Shown here: in pieces, positions 33,008-41,964 of the stretch
Layout of the letters: every line of letters begins with the position of its first letter
Numbering within the stretch: the first letter of the stretch is position 1
Assembly: GCF_900890705.1 (NCBI RefSeq)
Contig: NZ_CAAHFH010000001.1
Span: 1,054,001-1,118,000 of the forward strand
Reading direction: 5' to 3'
Length of the DNA: 64,000 nt
Origin: Pontiella sulfatireligans
Lineage (GTDB): Bacteria > Verrucomicrobiota > Kiritimatiellia > Kiritimatiellales > Pontiellaceae
The notes under the pieces: generated by a model
The model's database searches: none
What the model was told of the DNA's origin: nothing
What the model saw: the letters and a program-made list of their open reading frames with translations, nothing else
Program-made: the position numbers and the translations under genes

Positions 33008-35173
33008 TTAGCCTTCAATCTTTTCAAGTATAACCTTATCTGCCTTGTACTGGATACGAAAGGTCTGCCCGCCGGAGCGAAGCAGTCCATTTGGATTTGT
33101 GAAGGATCCATTGATTGACGCCGCCGACAGAACCTTAAAGGGCGTGCCCTTTCCGCTGGGAGTAGTGCATTTCAGGATTCCATTGAGCACGGCCTTTCCG
33201 TTGACGGTAAGCGGGGCTTTGTTTCCGACCTCCACTTCGAGGGTTCCGACAGCAGACTGGTTATAGTCGCCAGAAACCACCATTCCTTTGGCCTGGATGA
33301 GCCCGGCATTGTAGAGCGAGGAATTGATCCGCCCTGTTCCCTGCAACGTAGCCTGCTCGAAAACATCGATCCAACGTACTGAGCTGAGCGTGGAACCATT
33401 GAGCTTCAGGCTTGAAAACGGAGCTAGCCGGATTTCATTGCGGCCGGTCAGCGTGATGCCGGGCTTGAGCGTCAGCTCCATCAGGGCTTTCGAGGAAGAA
33501 TTTCCCGCCACTTCGAAACCAAGGGTTTTGATGGAGGTATCGAGATGGGCGGTTTGTTTTTTGTTTTTCGCGTTCACCACCCGTGCATTCCAGCTTTCGT
33601 CCGGCGTTTTGCTCTGCGGCCATTTAATATCGAAATCCCACTTACCGGTTTCCTTCCAGCTGTCAGCCGCATTCACGTCGGCGCCGTTGCCGCCGATCCA
33701 GGTCGGAAAGACGTTGGCGTAAAGCTTGTCGGCCTCCAGGTTTTCATCCAGTGCAATGGCCAGCAGCTCCTTCATAATTTCTTCATACTCAGGATTCTCC
33801 GCAAGATTGTTCTGCTCGGACTCATCCATCGAAAGATTGTAGAGATGAAGCTTCCCGGTTTTCTGTTCCTTGCCCAGTTTCATGTCGTCCCGAACCAAGG
33901 ACCAGCGCCAGGTATTTTTACCGTACCCTTCATAACAAAATACGGGGCGCTTGCGGGCTTCTCCCTTGCCCGTCAGCAACGGTGCAATGGATGTGCCGTC
34001 CACGCCGACCGGGGCAGCAACGCCCGCCAGTTCGCAAAACGTGGGGAGAATGTCCGTAATACATGTTTTATGATCGGTCGTAGTTCCTGGAGGAATCACA
34101 CCATCCCAACAGAACACCAGCGGATCGCGGATGCCGCCCTCAGTAACTGCACCTTTGTAACCGTTCAAATGACCGTTACCGTTAAAAAACCGGACGGACT
34201 CGTTGCCGGAGCCGCCGTTGTCGGAGGAAAAGATCAACAGCGTATTTTCCAACACCGAGTCCGATTCATTTCCATCGCCATTGGGGTCGCGCAAGGTGGC
34301 AATGACTTCACCAATACGCGTGTCCATGAGCGTGATCATGGCGGCATACTGCTTTACCTCTCTGCTCCACGCAGCGGTGTCCGTTTCGGCATACGCATCG
34401 AACCAGCCGGGCACGGTTTCAATTTCGTCAAACGGAGCGTGCGGAATCTGAAAAGAGAGTTGAACAAAGAAAGGCGACGGCCCGTTGGCCTCAGCCCGGA
34501 TAAAATCGATTGCGCCGGCCGCATAAAAGTTGTCCGCATAAAGATCCTCCTCCGGATAGACCTCCTTATTCATCCGCAATGTGGTGTCCAGCTCAACCGT
34601 ACCGTCGGGCGCAACATGGGAATACCAAAGCGACGGTTGCAGGAAGGTATGCGCACGGACATGATGCAGCTCCACCACGCAGTCATGATAGCCATGCGCA
34701 ATCGGCAGGGTCTGCGGATTGACGATTACCGGATTTAACGGATCCAGCGAACCGCCGTAGCCCCACTTGCCATACATACCGTTGCGGTAGCCCGTTGCGG
34801 CGAGAAGTTTCCCAAGGGTTGGATCCTGCGTACGCATCGCCTTGTGAGGCCCCTTGTCATTCCAGTCGGCCCAGGTATGGCCCTGATGGAACCCGGTTTG
34901 CTGACAGGCGCGTGACGGAGAGCAAACGGGATTGCCGTATGCGTGCGAGAAATTCAGACCCCTGTCAGACAACGAATCAATATTCGGCATGATGAGTTTT
35001 TGAATTTCAGTCGTGTCCACCCCTTTGGCGGCAGCGATCTTCTGATTGGCCCGGATCGTCCCCCAGCCCATGTCGTCCGCAAAAAAGTAGACAATATTTG
35101 GGCGAGGTGCGGCGTATGCAAATGCGGTTGTCAGCATAAGGCCGACGAGTAAACTTCTGATCTTAATATTCAT
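33008..35173 (-). CDS. Sulfatase (family S1) with beta-rich C-terminal extension
   Basis: Secreted protein of 721 residues; ATG 35173 follows AGGAG by 8 bases and opens a signal peptide to A21. The sulfatase domain carries YFFADDMGWG, CSPSR (C84), GKWGYGG and FSSDNGG. The conserved histidine usually seen in GKWH is replaced by glycine here, which may alter the active site. From about 545 on is a repetitive, glycine- and asparagine-rich beta region (ATLQGTGRINSSLYNAG, QAKGMVVSGDYNQSAVGTLE, LTVNGKAVLNGILK) like the passenger repeats of autotransporter or PEP-CTERM-associated proteins. It probably binds a surface or glycan. A 5-base gap joins it to galM. The longer frame to 35296 overlaps the preceding gene and is not used. 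Confidence 0.91.
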   Translation of the reverse strand: MNIKIRSLLVGLMLTTAFAYAAPRPNIVYFFADDMGWGTIRANQKIAAAKGVDTTEIQKLIMPNIDSLSDRGLNFSHAYGNPVCSPSRACQQTGFHQGHTWADWNDKGPHKAMRTQDPTLGKLLAATGYRNGMYGKWGYGGSLDPLNPVIVNPQTLPIAHGYHDCVVELHHVRAHTFLQPSLWYSHVAPDGTVELDTTLRMNKEVYPEEDLYADNFYAAGAIDFIRAEANGPSPFFVQLSFQIPHAPFDEIETVPGWFDAYAETDTAAWSREVKQYAAMITLMDTRIGEVIATLRDPNGDGNESDSVLENTLLIFSSDNGGSGNESVRFFNGNGHLNGYKGAVTEGGIRDPLVFCWDGVIPPGTTTDHKTCITDILPTFCELAGVAAPVGVDGTSIAPLLTGKGEARKRPVFCYEGYGKNTWRWSLVRDDMKLGKEQKTGKLHLYNLSMDESEQNNLAENPEYEEIMKELLAIALDENLEADKLYANVFPTWIGGNGADVNAADSWKETGKWDFDIKWPQSKTPDESWNARVVNAKNKKQTAHLDTSIKTLGFEVAGNSSSKALMELTLKPGITLTGRNEIRLAPFSSLKLNGSTLSSVRWIDVFEQATLQGTGRINSSLYNAGLIQAKGMVVSGDYNQSAVGTLEVEVGNKAPLTVNGKAVLNGILKCTTPSGKGTPFKVLSAASINGSFTNPNGLLRSGGQTFRIQYKADKVILEKIEG

Positions 35174-35198
35174 ATCTTCTGCTCCTGATCCAATTGTA

Positions 35199-36740
35199 CT
35201 ACCGTGATTCTGCCCAATCGATTTGATTCCACTGGTCCATAAATTCATAGGGCTGATCATTCTCCTGCTGCGAGCCAGGGTTTGAGCGCCCCTCACGAAC
35301 CAGTTCCGCTGCCAGGGTTTTTAGTTCCTCTGCTTTCTCAGGATTGGTTCTGAACAGATTGGTGCGCTCGCGGGGATCTGTCTTAAGATTGTAGAGCTGG
35401 AAAGGCTCGGCATCCAACACCTCCGGCTCCTCCGGATCTGTGTATGTTGAAAGCATGCCTTTCCAAGCGGGATGCATCATCATGACCCAGTCCCCTTTTC
35501 GAATGGCGAGCTGCCCTAGATAGTTTTGATAAATCACCGACTCTCCTCGCTGGAACTGCCCGTCCCCTTTAAACGCCGAAAGCATCGACCAACTGTCAAC
35601 GGCTTCGTCATCCCGCAACTTGTGGCCCACCATCTCGGCACAGGTGGCAAAGAAATCAACCTGACTGACCGTGGCATCGCAAACGCTGCCCGGCCTCACA
35701 ACACCGGGCCATCGGGCAAACGTCGGCACCCTGTGCCCGCCTTCAAAATTCAACCGTTTGTGGCCGCGCCAGTCACCCGCCGCGTAATGATCATACTTTG
35801 TTTTCAGTTCGAGCGTGCAGTTTTCCGGCCCATTGTCGGACGTCAGGAAAACCAGTGTATTCTCATCGACGCCGGCCGCTTTCAACGAAACCATCAGCTC
35901 GCCGACCACCCAGTCGCATTCCAGCATGAAGTCACCATAAATCCCCGCACCCGACTTGCCGAGAAAGGGCTTATTCGGCACGTGCGGCTCATGCGGTGCT
36001 GTTAATGCATAGTAGAGGAAAAACGGCTGTTTACTTTGCGCAGACTTGCGGATGAATTCATCGGCCTTTTTAACCCACAACGGAACAAATTCTTCGCGTT
36101 TAAGATTCGGATCGAGATAGCCATACTTAGAGCCGGGCTTAATAACCTGAACCTCTCCCAGAGGAACCCCGTTCTCATAAATAGTCGTGTTGGCCGTAAT
36201 CGAATAATCAAACCCATGTTGATTTGCGCCATCCAGAATGGGTTTGGTAAAATCCACCCCCGGGTCGGCAAACTTGTTCTTCGTTTTTCGCATCTCGGCA
36301 ACGGCTTTTTCATAATCGCCGCCGTCTTTAAGCTGCCATCCGTTTCCTAGATGCCACTTGCCAACATGCCCGGTGGCATATCCATTATCGCGTAGCATTT
36401 CGGCTATGGTGATCCGTTCCTGGCGGATCAGCGGCGGCGAAAACCTGCCGCATACGCTGGATTTCCGGCGGCTGCGCCACGGATAGCGACCGGTCAACAC
36501 CCCATAGCGACTGGGAGTGCAAACCGCCGATGGAGCATGGGCATCGGTAAAGGTCATCCCCTGCGCAGCCATCCGGTCAATGTTCGGCGTCTGGATTTTC
36601 GATTCCGGGTTCAGGCAGGAAACATCCCCGTAGCCCATATCGTCGAAATAGACAAAGACTATGTTCGGTTTCGAGCCACCTGCCAGAACGATACTCGTGG
36701 TAAAGTATAACGCAAAAATAGATAATATGGTCTTAGTCAT
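35199..36740 (-). CDS. Sulfatase (family S1), secreted
   Basis: Secreted sulfatase of 513 residues with a signal peptide (to about A20), FVYFDDMGYGDV metal-binding segment, CTPSR at C74, GKWHLGNGW and LTSDNGP. The CLNPESKIQTPNIDRMA and RYGVLTGRYPWRSRR segments tie it to the sulfatases at 5980-7497 and 1-1307. The start lies 7 bases after the stop of the DUF5703 gene, and the next gene's ATG lies 25 bases after its own stop, so it is within one operon. Substrate and sulfate position are unknown. Confidence 0.94.
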   Translation of the reverse strand: MTKTILSIFALYFTTSIVLAGGSKPNIVFVYFDDMGYGDVSCLNPESKIQTPNIDRMAAQGMTFTDAHAPSAVCTPSRYGVLTGRYPWRSRRKSSVCGRFSPPLIRQERITIAEMLRDNGYATGHVGKWHLGNGWQLKDGGDYEKAVAEMRKTKNKFADPGVDFTKPILDGANQHGFDYSITANTTIYENGVPLGEVQVIKPGSKYGYLDPNLKREEFVPLWVKKADEFIRKSAQSKQPFFLYYALTAPHEPHVPNKPFLGKSGAGIYGDFMLECDWVVGELMVSLKAAGVDENTLVFLTSDNGPENCTLELKTKYDHYAAGDWRGHKRLNFEGGHRVPTFARWPGVVRPGSVCDATVSQVDFFATCAEMVGHKLRDDEAVDSWSMLSAFKGDGQFQRGESVIYQNYLGQLAIRKGDWVMMMHPAWKGMLSTYTDPEEPEVLDAEPFQLYNLKTDPRERTNLFRTNPEKAEELKTLAAELVREGRSNPGSQQENDQPYEFMDQWNQIDWAESR

Positions 36741-36747
36741 CCCTTCC

Positions 36748-39165
36748 TTACCTCTTTCCCTGAGCTTGCTCCGACGACATCATTTTGCCGTCCTTAAAGG
36801 AACACTCGACCACCTTATTGCCGGGGGCGTGGAGCTTGAAGTCTACATCCCAATCATGCGGCCATGCCGGAAGCATCAGAATTTTCCCTCCATGAGTCTG
36901 CAACAGCATTTCCTGCAGACCTATCATTCCGGAACCACCGACGTTATGATCCGGTGCATAATCGCCGCCCGGGAAGAAGGCCGGAAAACGGAATGGACCG
37001 TTGCCGATTTTATCGCTTGTGAGCTTGCGCGCCGTTTCTGCATCACCGATACGGGCGTAGTAGATCAGGTTTTGGTTCCAGCCGCCTGAAGTTTGGTTGT
37101 ACTGCGGATATTTTTCCACAATCACATCCATGGTGTTTTTGATAATATCCAGATTTTCCAGACCCAGACCGTAGATCTGATAAGGAAATAGCGGATACAT
37201 CTCTGGACAATGCACCTTGTGCCCCAGCTCTTTATTTGCAGCGGGTCGCAAATAGGTTTTCCCGTTGCGGAAGCCATACGGATAGTCGGGGATCGTGGCC
37301 AACATCGCACTCCAACGTTGCTTCTTTGCCTCACTCTGCATTGAATCAGGGAGCTCCAACAATCCATTCAGCACGGTAGTCAACCCGGCAATCACACTGG
37401 TTGGGTTGATGGCATTGGGGTGACCTTCCAGCGCATTGGAGGGATAAATCATCAGCTTTTTCCCGTCCAACTCACTGCCAGTGAGTTTTTTCTGCCACAT
37501 GCGATAGTACTCGTCGAAGAAAATCATCGACTGCTCAATGAACGGGAGGTAGGCCGAAATATCGTTCCCGCTGAATCGGTGATATTCGAGCATCATCCAG
37601 GAAAACTCCAACTGGGACTGGAAGATATGCCGGATTCCGTTGGCCGGAATGCCCTTTTCATAATCGGGCGGACGATATTTATTGGTTCCTTCCGTATGCT
37701 TACTGGTCCAGCCATATTCCGACAGACCGATCAGCCCGATAATGCTTGGTTGCTCAGCGTTCATGCAGCCGTCAATGCCGTAGTAGTGTTTCGCCACGCC
37801 TTTGGTTGACGGGAGAATATCGACATAAAAATCGAGTTGCGGAAGGATGCCGTCAAAGTCACCATTCTTCAGCATCGGCCAATACACCAGCCGCTGGTTC
37901 TGTGCCGTCAGCGCCCCGCCCCAACGACGAAAATCCGGAGTAAATCCAGAACCGGCCTGCGGGTTGCTGTCGCCATACTGTTCTTTTTTCTTCCGCTCTC
38001 TTTCGGTGACGGCGGGACGGCCATATCGATCGGCCCCTTCATAAATTGCATCAAAGGTTAAAACGCCGCCGTTAAACATAGTCGGCTCATTGGCAAAAAA
38101 TCCACTAACCAGCATATAGCGGAAAAGGTTGTAGTTACGGCCCAGCTGCCATCCTTCATCGCCTTCACCTCTCCCCGCATTGATGATAATCCGGCTACGC
38201 ACCCAGAACTGATTCCACCACGCCGCATTCGACGCCCAATCTGCACGCACCGCCGCCTTTTCATCCAACTCTTTTTCCCATGTTTGGAGCGAATCGGTCT
38301 GGTTGATATGCGTGATGATTTTCAGACGGGCTTTTTTTGATTTTCCAGTTTGGTATTTCCAACCCTTGAATTGGTTCTGTCCATACACTCCATCGATTTC
38401 TTTCACAAAGCGCAAACCGTCGCCTGACAATTTTCCGCCAAACGTCAGATCGGTGAGCGGATCGTAGAGTTGGTCTTTGATGGCGGTCAGCTCCTGTTGC
38501 ACAACCTGCTCGCCGAAATAACATTTGTCGTTCCGCATTCGATGGACAAACTGAATGGACTTATCTGAAGCCTTAAATTCATCATTATAGATATAGGCAT
38601 CGCCCTCATATCCCGGACGGCTGGTATACGCAAGGCTGCGTTCAAAATGCGGAAGAAATCGATTTCCCTTCCGATGATCGGGAATCAGCAACGGCTCATG
38701 CCGCCAACTTTCATACGTGGCATTCACCACCACGTCTGAATCGGAATCCAAATCCACGTGAATGATCGGGTTCTTTATTTCCACCCACAGTTTGATGCGC
38801 GTTTCGCCCAGGGCCGACGAACGTGTTGTGATGTCAATGCATCCTGCTGCTAAATTTAGCTTTTGCTCGAATTCCGCTCCGGAAAAAATATCCGGCTCTG
38901 TATTGATGCGGATACGGCCGAACTTCAGCAACGCCCCGTTTTCATCACGGCAACCCGGACTGGAAAAATAGAACAGCAGGTCGTTGTTCTCGACCCAAAC
39001 GTTACAGCCCATATTCCCGCCGACCATCGGCATGGAACCAGACGAATTTTCACTCTGCGAGTTCCACACAACGTTATATTGCTCCACCCATGAAGTATCC
39101 GCGACGACAGTTTTCAATCCTAGCAGGCATAGCATAAGCCCTAGTATAGTCGTCATTTTCAGCAT
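36748..39165 (-). CDS. DUF5703 protein, GH95-like (alpha/alpha)6 glycoside hydrolase candidate
   Basis: Secreted 805-residue protein. The N-terminus (WNSQSENSSGSMPMVGGNMG, FYFSSPGCRDENGALLK) is the DUF5703 type, a beta-sandwich found ahead of helical-barrel glycosidase domains. The C-terminal half has helical-barrel features related to GH95/GH65 (GWQLGRNYNLFRYMLVSGF, GGNDISAYLPFIEQSM-type segment, HNVGGSGMIGLQEMLLQTH, LMLPAWPHDWDVDF). A signal peptide ends near A22. The start shares one base with the preceding sulfatase stop (TAATG at 39163-39167) with a strong AGGAGG site, so translation is coupled. Activity on fucose- or galactose-type linkages would fit the neighbours, but no catalytic residue can be assigned with confidence. 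Confidence 0.82.
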   Translation of the reverse strand: MLKMTTILGLMLCLLGLKTVVADTSWVEQYNVVWNSQSENSSGSMPMVGGNMGCNVWVENNDLLFYFSSPGCRDENGALLKFGRIRINTEPDIFSGAEFEQKLNLAAGCIDITTRSSALGETRIKLWVEIKNPIIHVDLDSDSDVVVNATYESWRHEPLLIPDHRKGNRFLPHFERSLAYTSRPGYEGDAYIYNDEFKASDKSIQFVHRMRNDKCYFGEQVVQQELTAIKDQLYDPLTDLTFGGKLSGDGLRFVKEIDGVYGQNQFKGWKYQTGKSKKARLKIITHINQTDSLQTWEKELDEKAAVRADWASNAAWWNQFWVRSRIIINAGRGEGDEGWQLGRNYNLFRYMLVSGFFANEPTMFNGGVLTFDAIYEGADRYGRPAVTERERKKKEQYGDSNPQAGSGFTPDFRRWGGALTAQNQRLVYWPMLKNGDFDGILPQLDFYVDILPSTKGVAKHYYGIDGCMNAEQPSIIGLIGLSEYGWTSKHTEGTNKYRPPDYEKGIPANGIRHIFQSQLEFSWMMLEYHRFSGNDISAYLPFIEQSMIFFDEYYRMWQKKLTGSELDGKKLMIYPSNALEGHPNAINPTSVIAGLTTVLNGLLELPDSMQSEAKKQRWSAMLATIPDYPYGFRNGKTYLRPAANKELGHKVHCPEMYPLFPYQIYGLGLENLDIIKNTMDVIVEKYPQYNQTSGGWNQNLIYYARIGDAETARKLTSDKIGNGPFRFPAFFPGGDYAPDHNVGGSGMIGLQEMLLQTHGGKILMLPAWPHDWDVDFKLHAPGNKVVECSFKDGKMMSSEQAQGKR

Positions 39166-40532
39166 TAATTCCTCCTCGCTTCTTTCTTCATAAGTTCGCG
39201 GTTTTCAACCTCCCCGAAAATCACCGGAGGATAATTCGGGATAGGATCATGGCTTTCGGCAGGACGGCGTTCCAACAGCAATGCTTTCAGTCGAGCTTTC
39301 ATGGCGCTCACCTTTTCTGGATGATCGTTGGCAACATTCTTCGACTCATAGGGATCCTGCTTAATGTTGTAGAGTTCATCGCCTACCAATTTAAAATCGC
39401 CATGCCGCAATGTTCCCTTATACGCCTTTCGTTTCCCCTGCGCAGCCATATCAAGACAATGAACAATCTCTTCACGGTCCAAACCTTCACCTTTCGTAAT
39501 TGTTTGCCATAAGTCCAAGCCATCAATGGGCAACTCCTGTTTCAGGGAAGCGCCAGCCGCATTGATCAGCGTGGGATAAAGATCGATCGCGTGTGTCGGC
39601 ACATCTACCCGCCGATTGGGAGCAATATGTTTCGGCCACCTGAAAATACAAGGCACCCGGAGTGCGCCCTCGTAATAGTTCCCCTTGCCTCCTTTATACG
39701 ATCCATTCCCGATCCGGGTCCCTGCTCCATTGTCATTAAAGAAGACCACCAGCGTATTCTCTGCAAAGCCATGCTTTTCCAACGATGCCATAACCCTGCC
39801 GACCGCAATATCCAGACACTCAAACTGAGCAAACTGTTCAGGCAAGAATGCTGAATCGATGTGCCGGTATTTACTGACCACTTCTTCTGGCGCCTGGAAT
39901 GGGCCATGAACGGCGTTGAACGGCACATAAAAGAAGAACGGTTTCGATTTATCCTGCTGCGCCAGGAGATGGTCAACTTCATCCGCAATGAGGTACGTAG
40001 AGTAGCCCTCCTGCTGAAGCGGTTCTTCGTTGCGGTGCCAGTCCATAACCCCTTCCCGTTCATGACTGAAAAAATCAATCAACGCGGAGTAGTGGCCATA
40101 TTGGTATTGGAAGCCGCGCTGCATTGGCAAATGTTTCTTCTGCCAGTTGCCCAAATGCCATTTACCGAAAATTGCGGTGAAGTACCCCGCTTCCGTCAAC
40201 GCATCGGCCAAAGTTCGCTCATCTGTTAACATGCCTGCAATGTCATTCGAATGAGGGCGCTCTTCCACACCCGTTCGAAAGGGATAGCGGCCGGTCAGAA
40301 AACTGGCCCGTGTTGGAGAACAAACCGACTGCACATAGAACTGGGTTAGCAGCATCCCCTCTTCCGCCAAACGATCGAGATTGGGTGAAGGCACAATTTT
40401 ACCGCCGTTGAATCCAGGCAACGTCCAGCTGAGATCATCGGACAACATCACAACGATATTCGGCTTTGTCCCAGCACTGGCCGCACATAAAACCAGCAAT
40501 GCCGACAAAAGGGTTGCAACATATCTATTCAT
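39165..40532 (-). CDS. Sulfatase (family S1), secreted
   Basis: Secreted sulfatase of 455 residues. ATG 40532 has GGAG 6 bases upstream; alternatives at 40538 (ATG) and 40544 (TTG) are less well placed. The signal peptide ends near A20. VVMLSDDLSW holds the metal ligands, CSPTR gives C71, and GKWHLG and FFNDNGAG follow. The DDLSWTLPGFNGG stretch differs from the usual DDxGYGD, marking a divergent subfamily. It is coupled by a one-base overlap to the DUF5703 gene below and starts 13 bases after the stop of the sulfatase above. The paired order sulfatase then glycosidase recurs several times in this run. Confidence 0.93.
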   Translation of the reverse strand: MNRYVATLLSALLVLCAASAGTKPNIVVMLSDDLSWTLPGFNGGKIVPSPNLDRLAEEGMLLTQFYVQSVCSPTRASFLTGRYPFRTGVEERPHSNDIAGMLTDERTLADALTEAGYFTAIFGKWHLGNWQKKHLPMQRGFQYQYGHYSALIDFFSHEREGVMDWHRNEEPLQQEGYSTYLIADEVDHLLAQQDKSKPFFFYVPFNAVHGPFQAPEEVVSKYRHIDSAFLPEQFAQFECLDIAVGRVMASLEKHGFAENTLVVFFNDNGAGTRIGNGSYKGGKGNYYEGALRVPCIFRWPKHIAPNRRVDVPTHAIDLYPTLINAAGASLKQELPIDGLDLWQTITKGEGLDREEIVHCLDMAAQGKRKAYKGTLRHGDFKLVGDELYNIKQDPYESKNVANDHPEKVSAMKARLKALLLERRPAESHDPIPNYPPVIFGEVENRELMKKEARRN

Positions 40533-40545
40533 TCCCATCTCCAAA

Positions 40546-41964
40546 TCACTCGTTGATCAAATTCGGTTGAACATCCGTCCACCATTTTTCAAACGAGGCA
40601 GTTAGCTGCTGAACGACTTCCGGTTGCTCTTTTGCCAAATCATGCCGTTCAGCCGGATCATTTTTCAGATCGTACAGCCCCCAGTGACCCCGCTCTAAAA
40701 CGCGGTAATGAAAATCGTTTTTACGGTCGGAGACCGGCGTGGTGCCATCAATGATTTTTTGAAAGACTCGGCACTCTCCCTGGCACGACGGATTGCCGCA
40801 GGTCTCGCTGCGCACCAGATGCAGGTCGCCGTAGAGCACGCCGGCAAAGGCATACTTATGCTTATCCGCCTCGCCATCCGGCCAGCGGCCCATATGCGTA
40901 AACAGCATCCGCTTCGGCCACTCAGCCTGATGATCCTTCAGCAGTGGGACCAGCGAGAGTCCGTCAATGTCAGCAGGCGTCAGCGATGGGGCGCCCGCCA
41001 GTTCCAGCAACGTCGGCATTAAATCCACGTGCCCTGTCAGCGGGTTAACATCGCCGGGAACAAAGCGACCCGGCCAGCACCAGAGCGACATGGCCCGCGT
41101 TCCGCCGCGCCAGACCGTGGCTTTGCCGCCGCGCATTCCGGCATTGTACCGGCCGATGCCCGTTCCGCCATTATCGTTCATGTAGATCACAATTGTATTT
41201 TCCGCGATCCCCCACTCATCCAGCTTTCCAAGCAAGAGCCCGACGTTATGATCAATATTGGCCAGCATCGCCAAATATTTAGCCCCGCTCGGCTCGTCTT
41301 TATAGGGCTCAATAAATTCCGAAGGTGCATCGTGCGGCACGTGCGCGGAGTAAGTCGGGATGTAGCAGAAGAAAGGCTGCCCCCCCTGCTCCTTTATCCA
41401 GCTCGTTGCTTCCCCAAAAAAGATGTCGGTGCGGAAGCCTTTATACTGCCGCTCCTCCCCGTTCAACATCATGCGAGGATCCCAATGATCCATTCTCGGG
41501 CGGTTAGGAACTCCTTCCCGCGTCAATGCCACATCGAACCCACGGTTTTCCGGACGGTACGGTCCGTCTTCACCCAGATGCCATTTGCCGAACATCCCAG
41601 TGGCATAGCCAGCCTGCTTTAGCTGCTCAGCCAACGTGACCGACTCCAGGCTCATCCGGCTCCGCTTGCCCATCGTGTAGGTTACTCCGGACTTAAATTC
41701 ATGTTTGCCCGTCATAAATGCGGCGCGGCTCGGTGCACAGGTCGGGCTGACATGGAAATTGGTGAAACGAACACTTTGATCGTACATTCGATCCAGATTC
41801 GGCGTCTTCAATGTTGGATGGCCATGCCGTCCCAGATCGCCGTAGCCCTGATCGTCAGAAAGGATGAAAATAATATTGGGTTTCTGCTCCGCCGGTTCAG
41901 CAGCCAGAGCACTTAGAGAGGCGGCCATCGCAGCAATGAGCAAACAACTCGGTATTTTTTTCAT
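40546..41964 (-). CDS. Sulfatase (family S1), secreted
   Basis: Secreted sulfatase of 472 residues. Signal peptide to about A22, FILSDDQGYGDLG with metal ligands, NFHVSPTCAPSR with FGly residue C76, GKWHLGEDGPY and YMNDNGGTG. The 4-base ATGA overlap with the GH95 gene above (stop at 41961) makes translational coupling likely. It may act on the oligosaccharides cut by that GH95. The FHVSP segment also appears in the broken sulfatase near 31720, suggesting that remnant came from a close paralogue. Confidence 0.94.
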   Translation of the reverse strand: MKKIPSCLLIAAMAASLSALAAEPAEQKPNIIFILSDDQGYGDLGRHGHPTLKTPNLDRMYDQSVRFTNFHVSPTCAPSRAAFMTGKHEFKSGVTYTMGKRSRMSLESVTLAEQLKQAGYATGMFGKWHLGEDGPYRPENRGFDVALTREGVPNRPRMDHWDPRMMLNGEERQYKGFRTDIFFGEATSWIKEQGGQPFFCYIPTYSAHVPHDAPSEFIEPYKDEPSGAKYLAMLANIDHNVGLLLGKLDEWGIAENTIVIYMNDNGGTGIGRYNAGMRGGKATVWRGGTRAMSLWCWPGRFVPGDVNPLTGHVDLMPTLLELAGAPSLTPADIDGLSLVPLLKDHQAEWPKRMLFTHMGRWPDGEADKHKYAFAGVLYGDLHLVRSETCGNPSCQGECRVFQKIIDGTTPVSDRKNDFHYRVLERGHWGLYDLKNDPAERHDLAKEQPEVVQQLTASFEKWWTDVQPNLINE

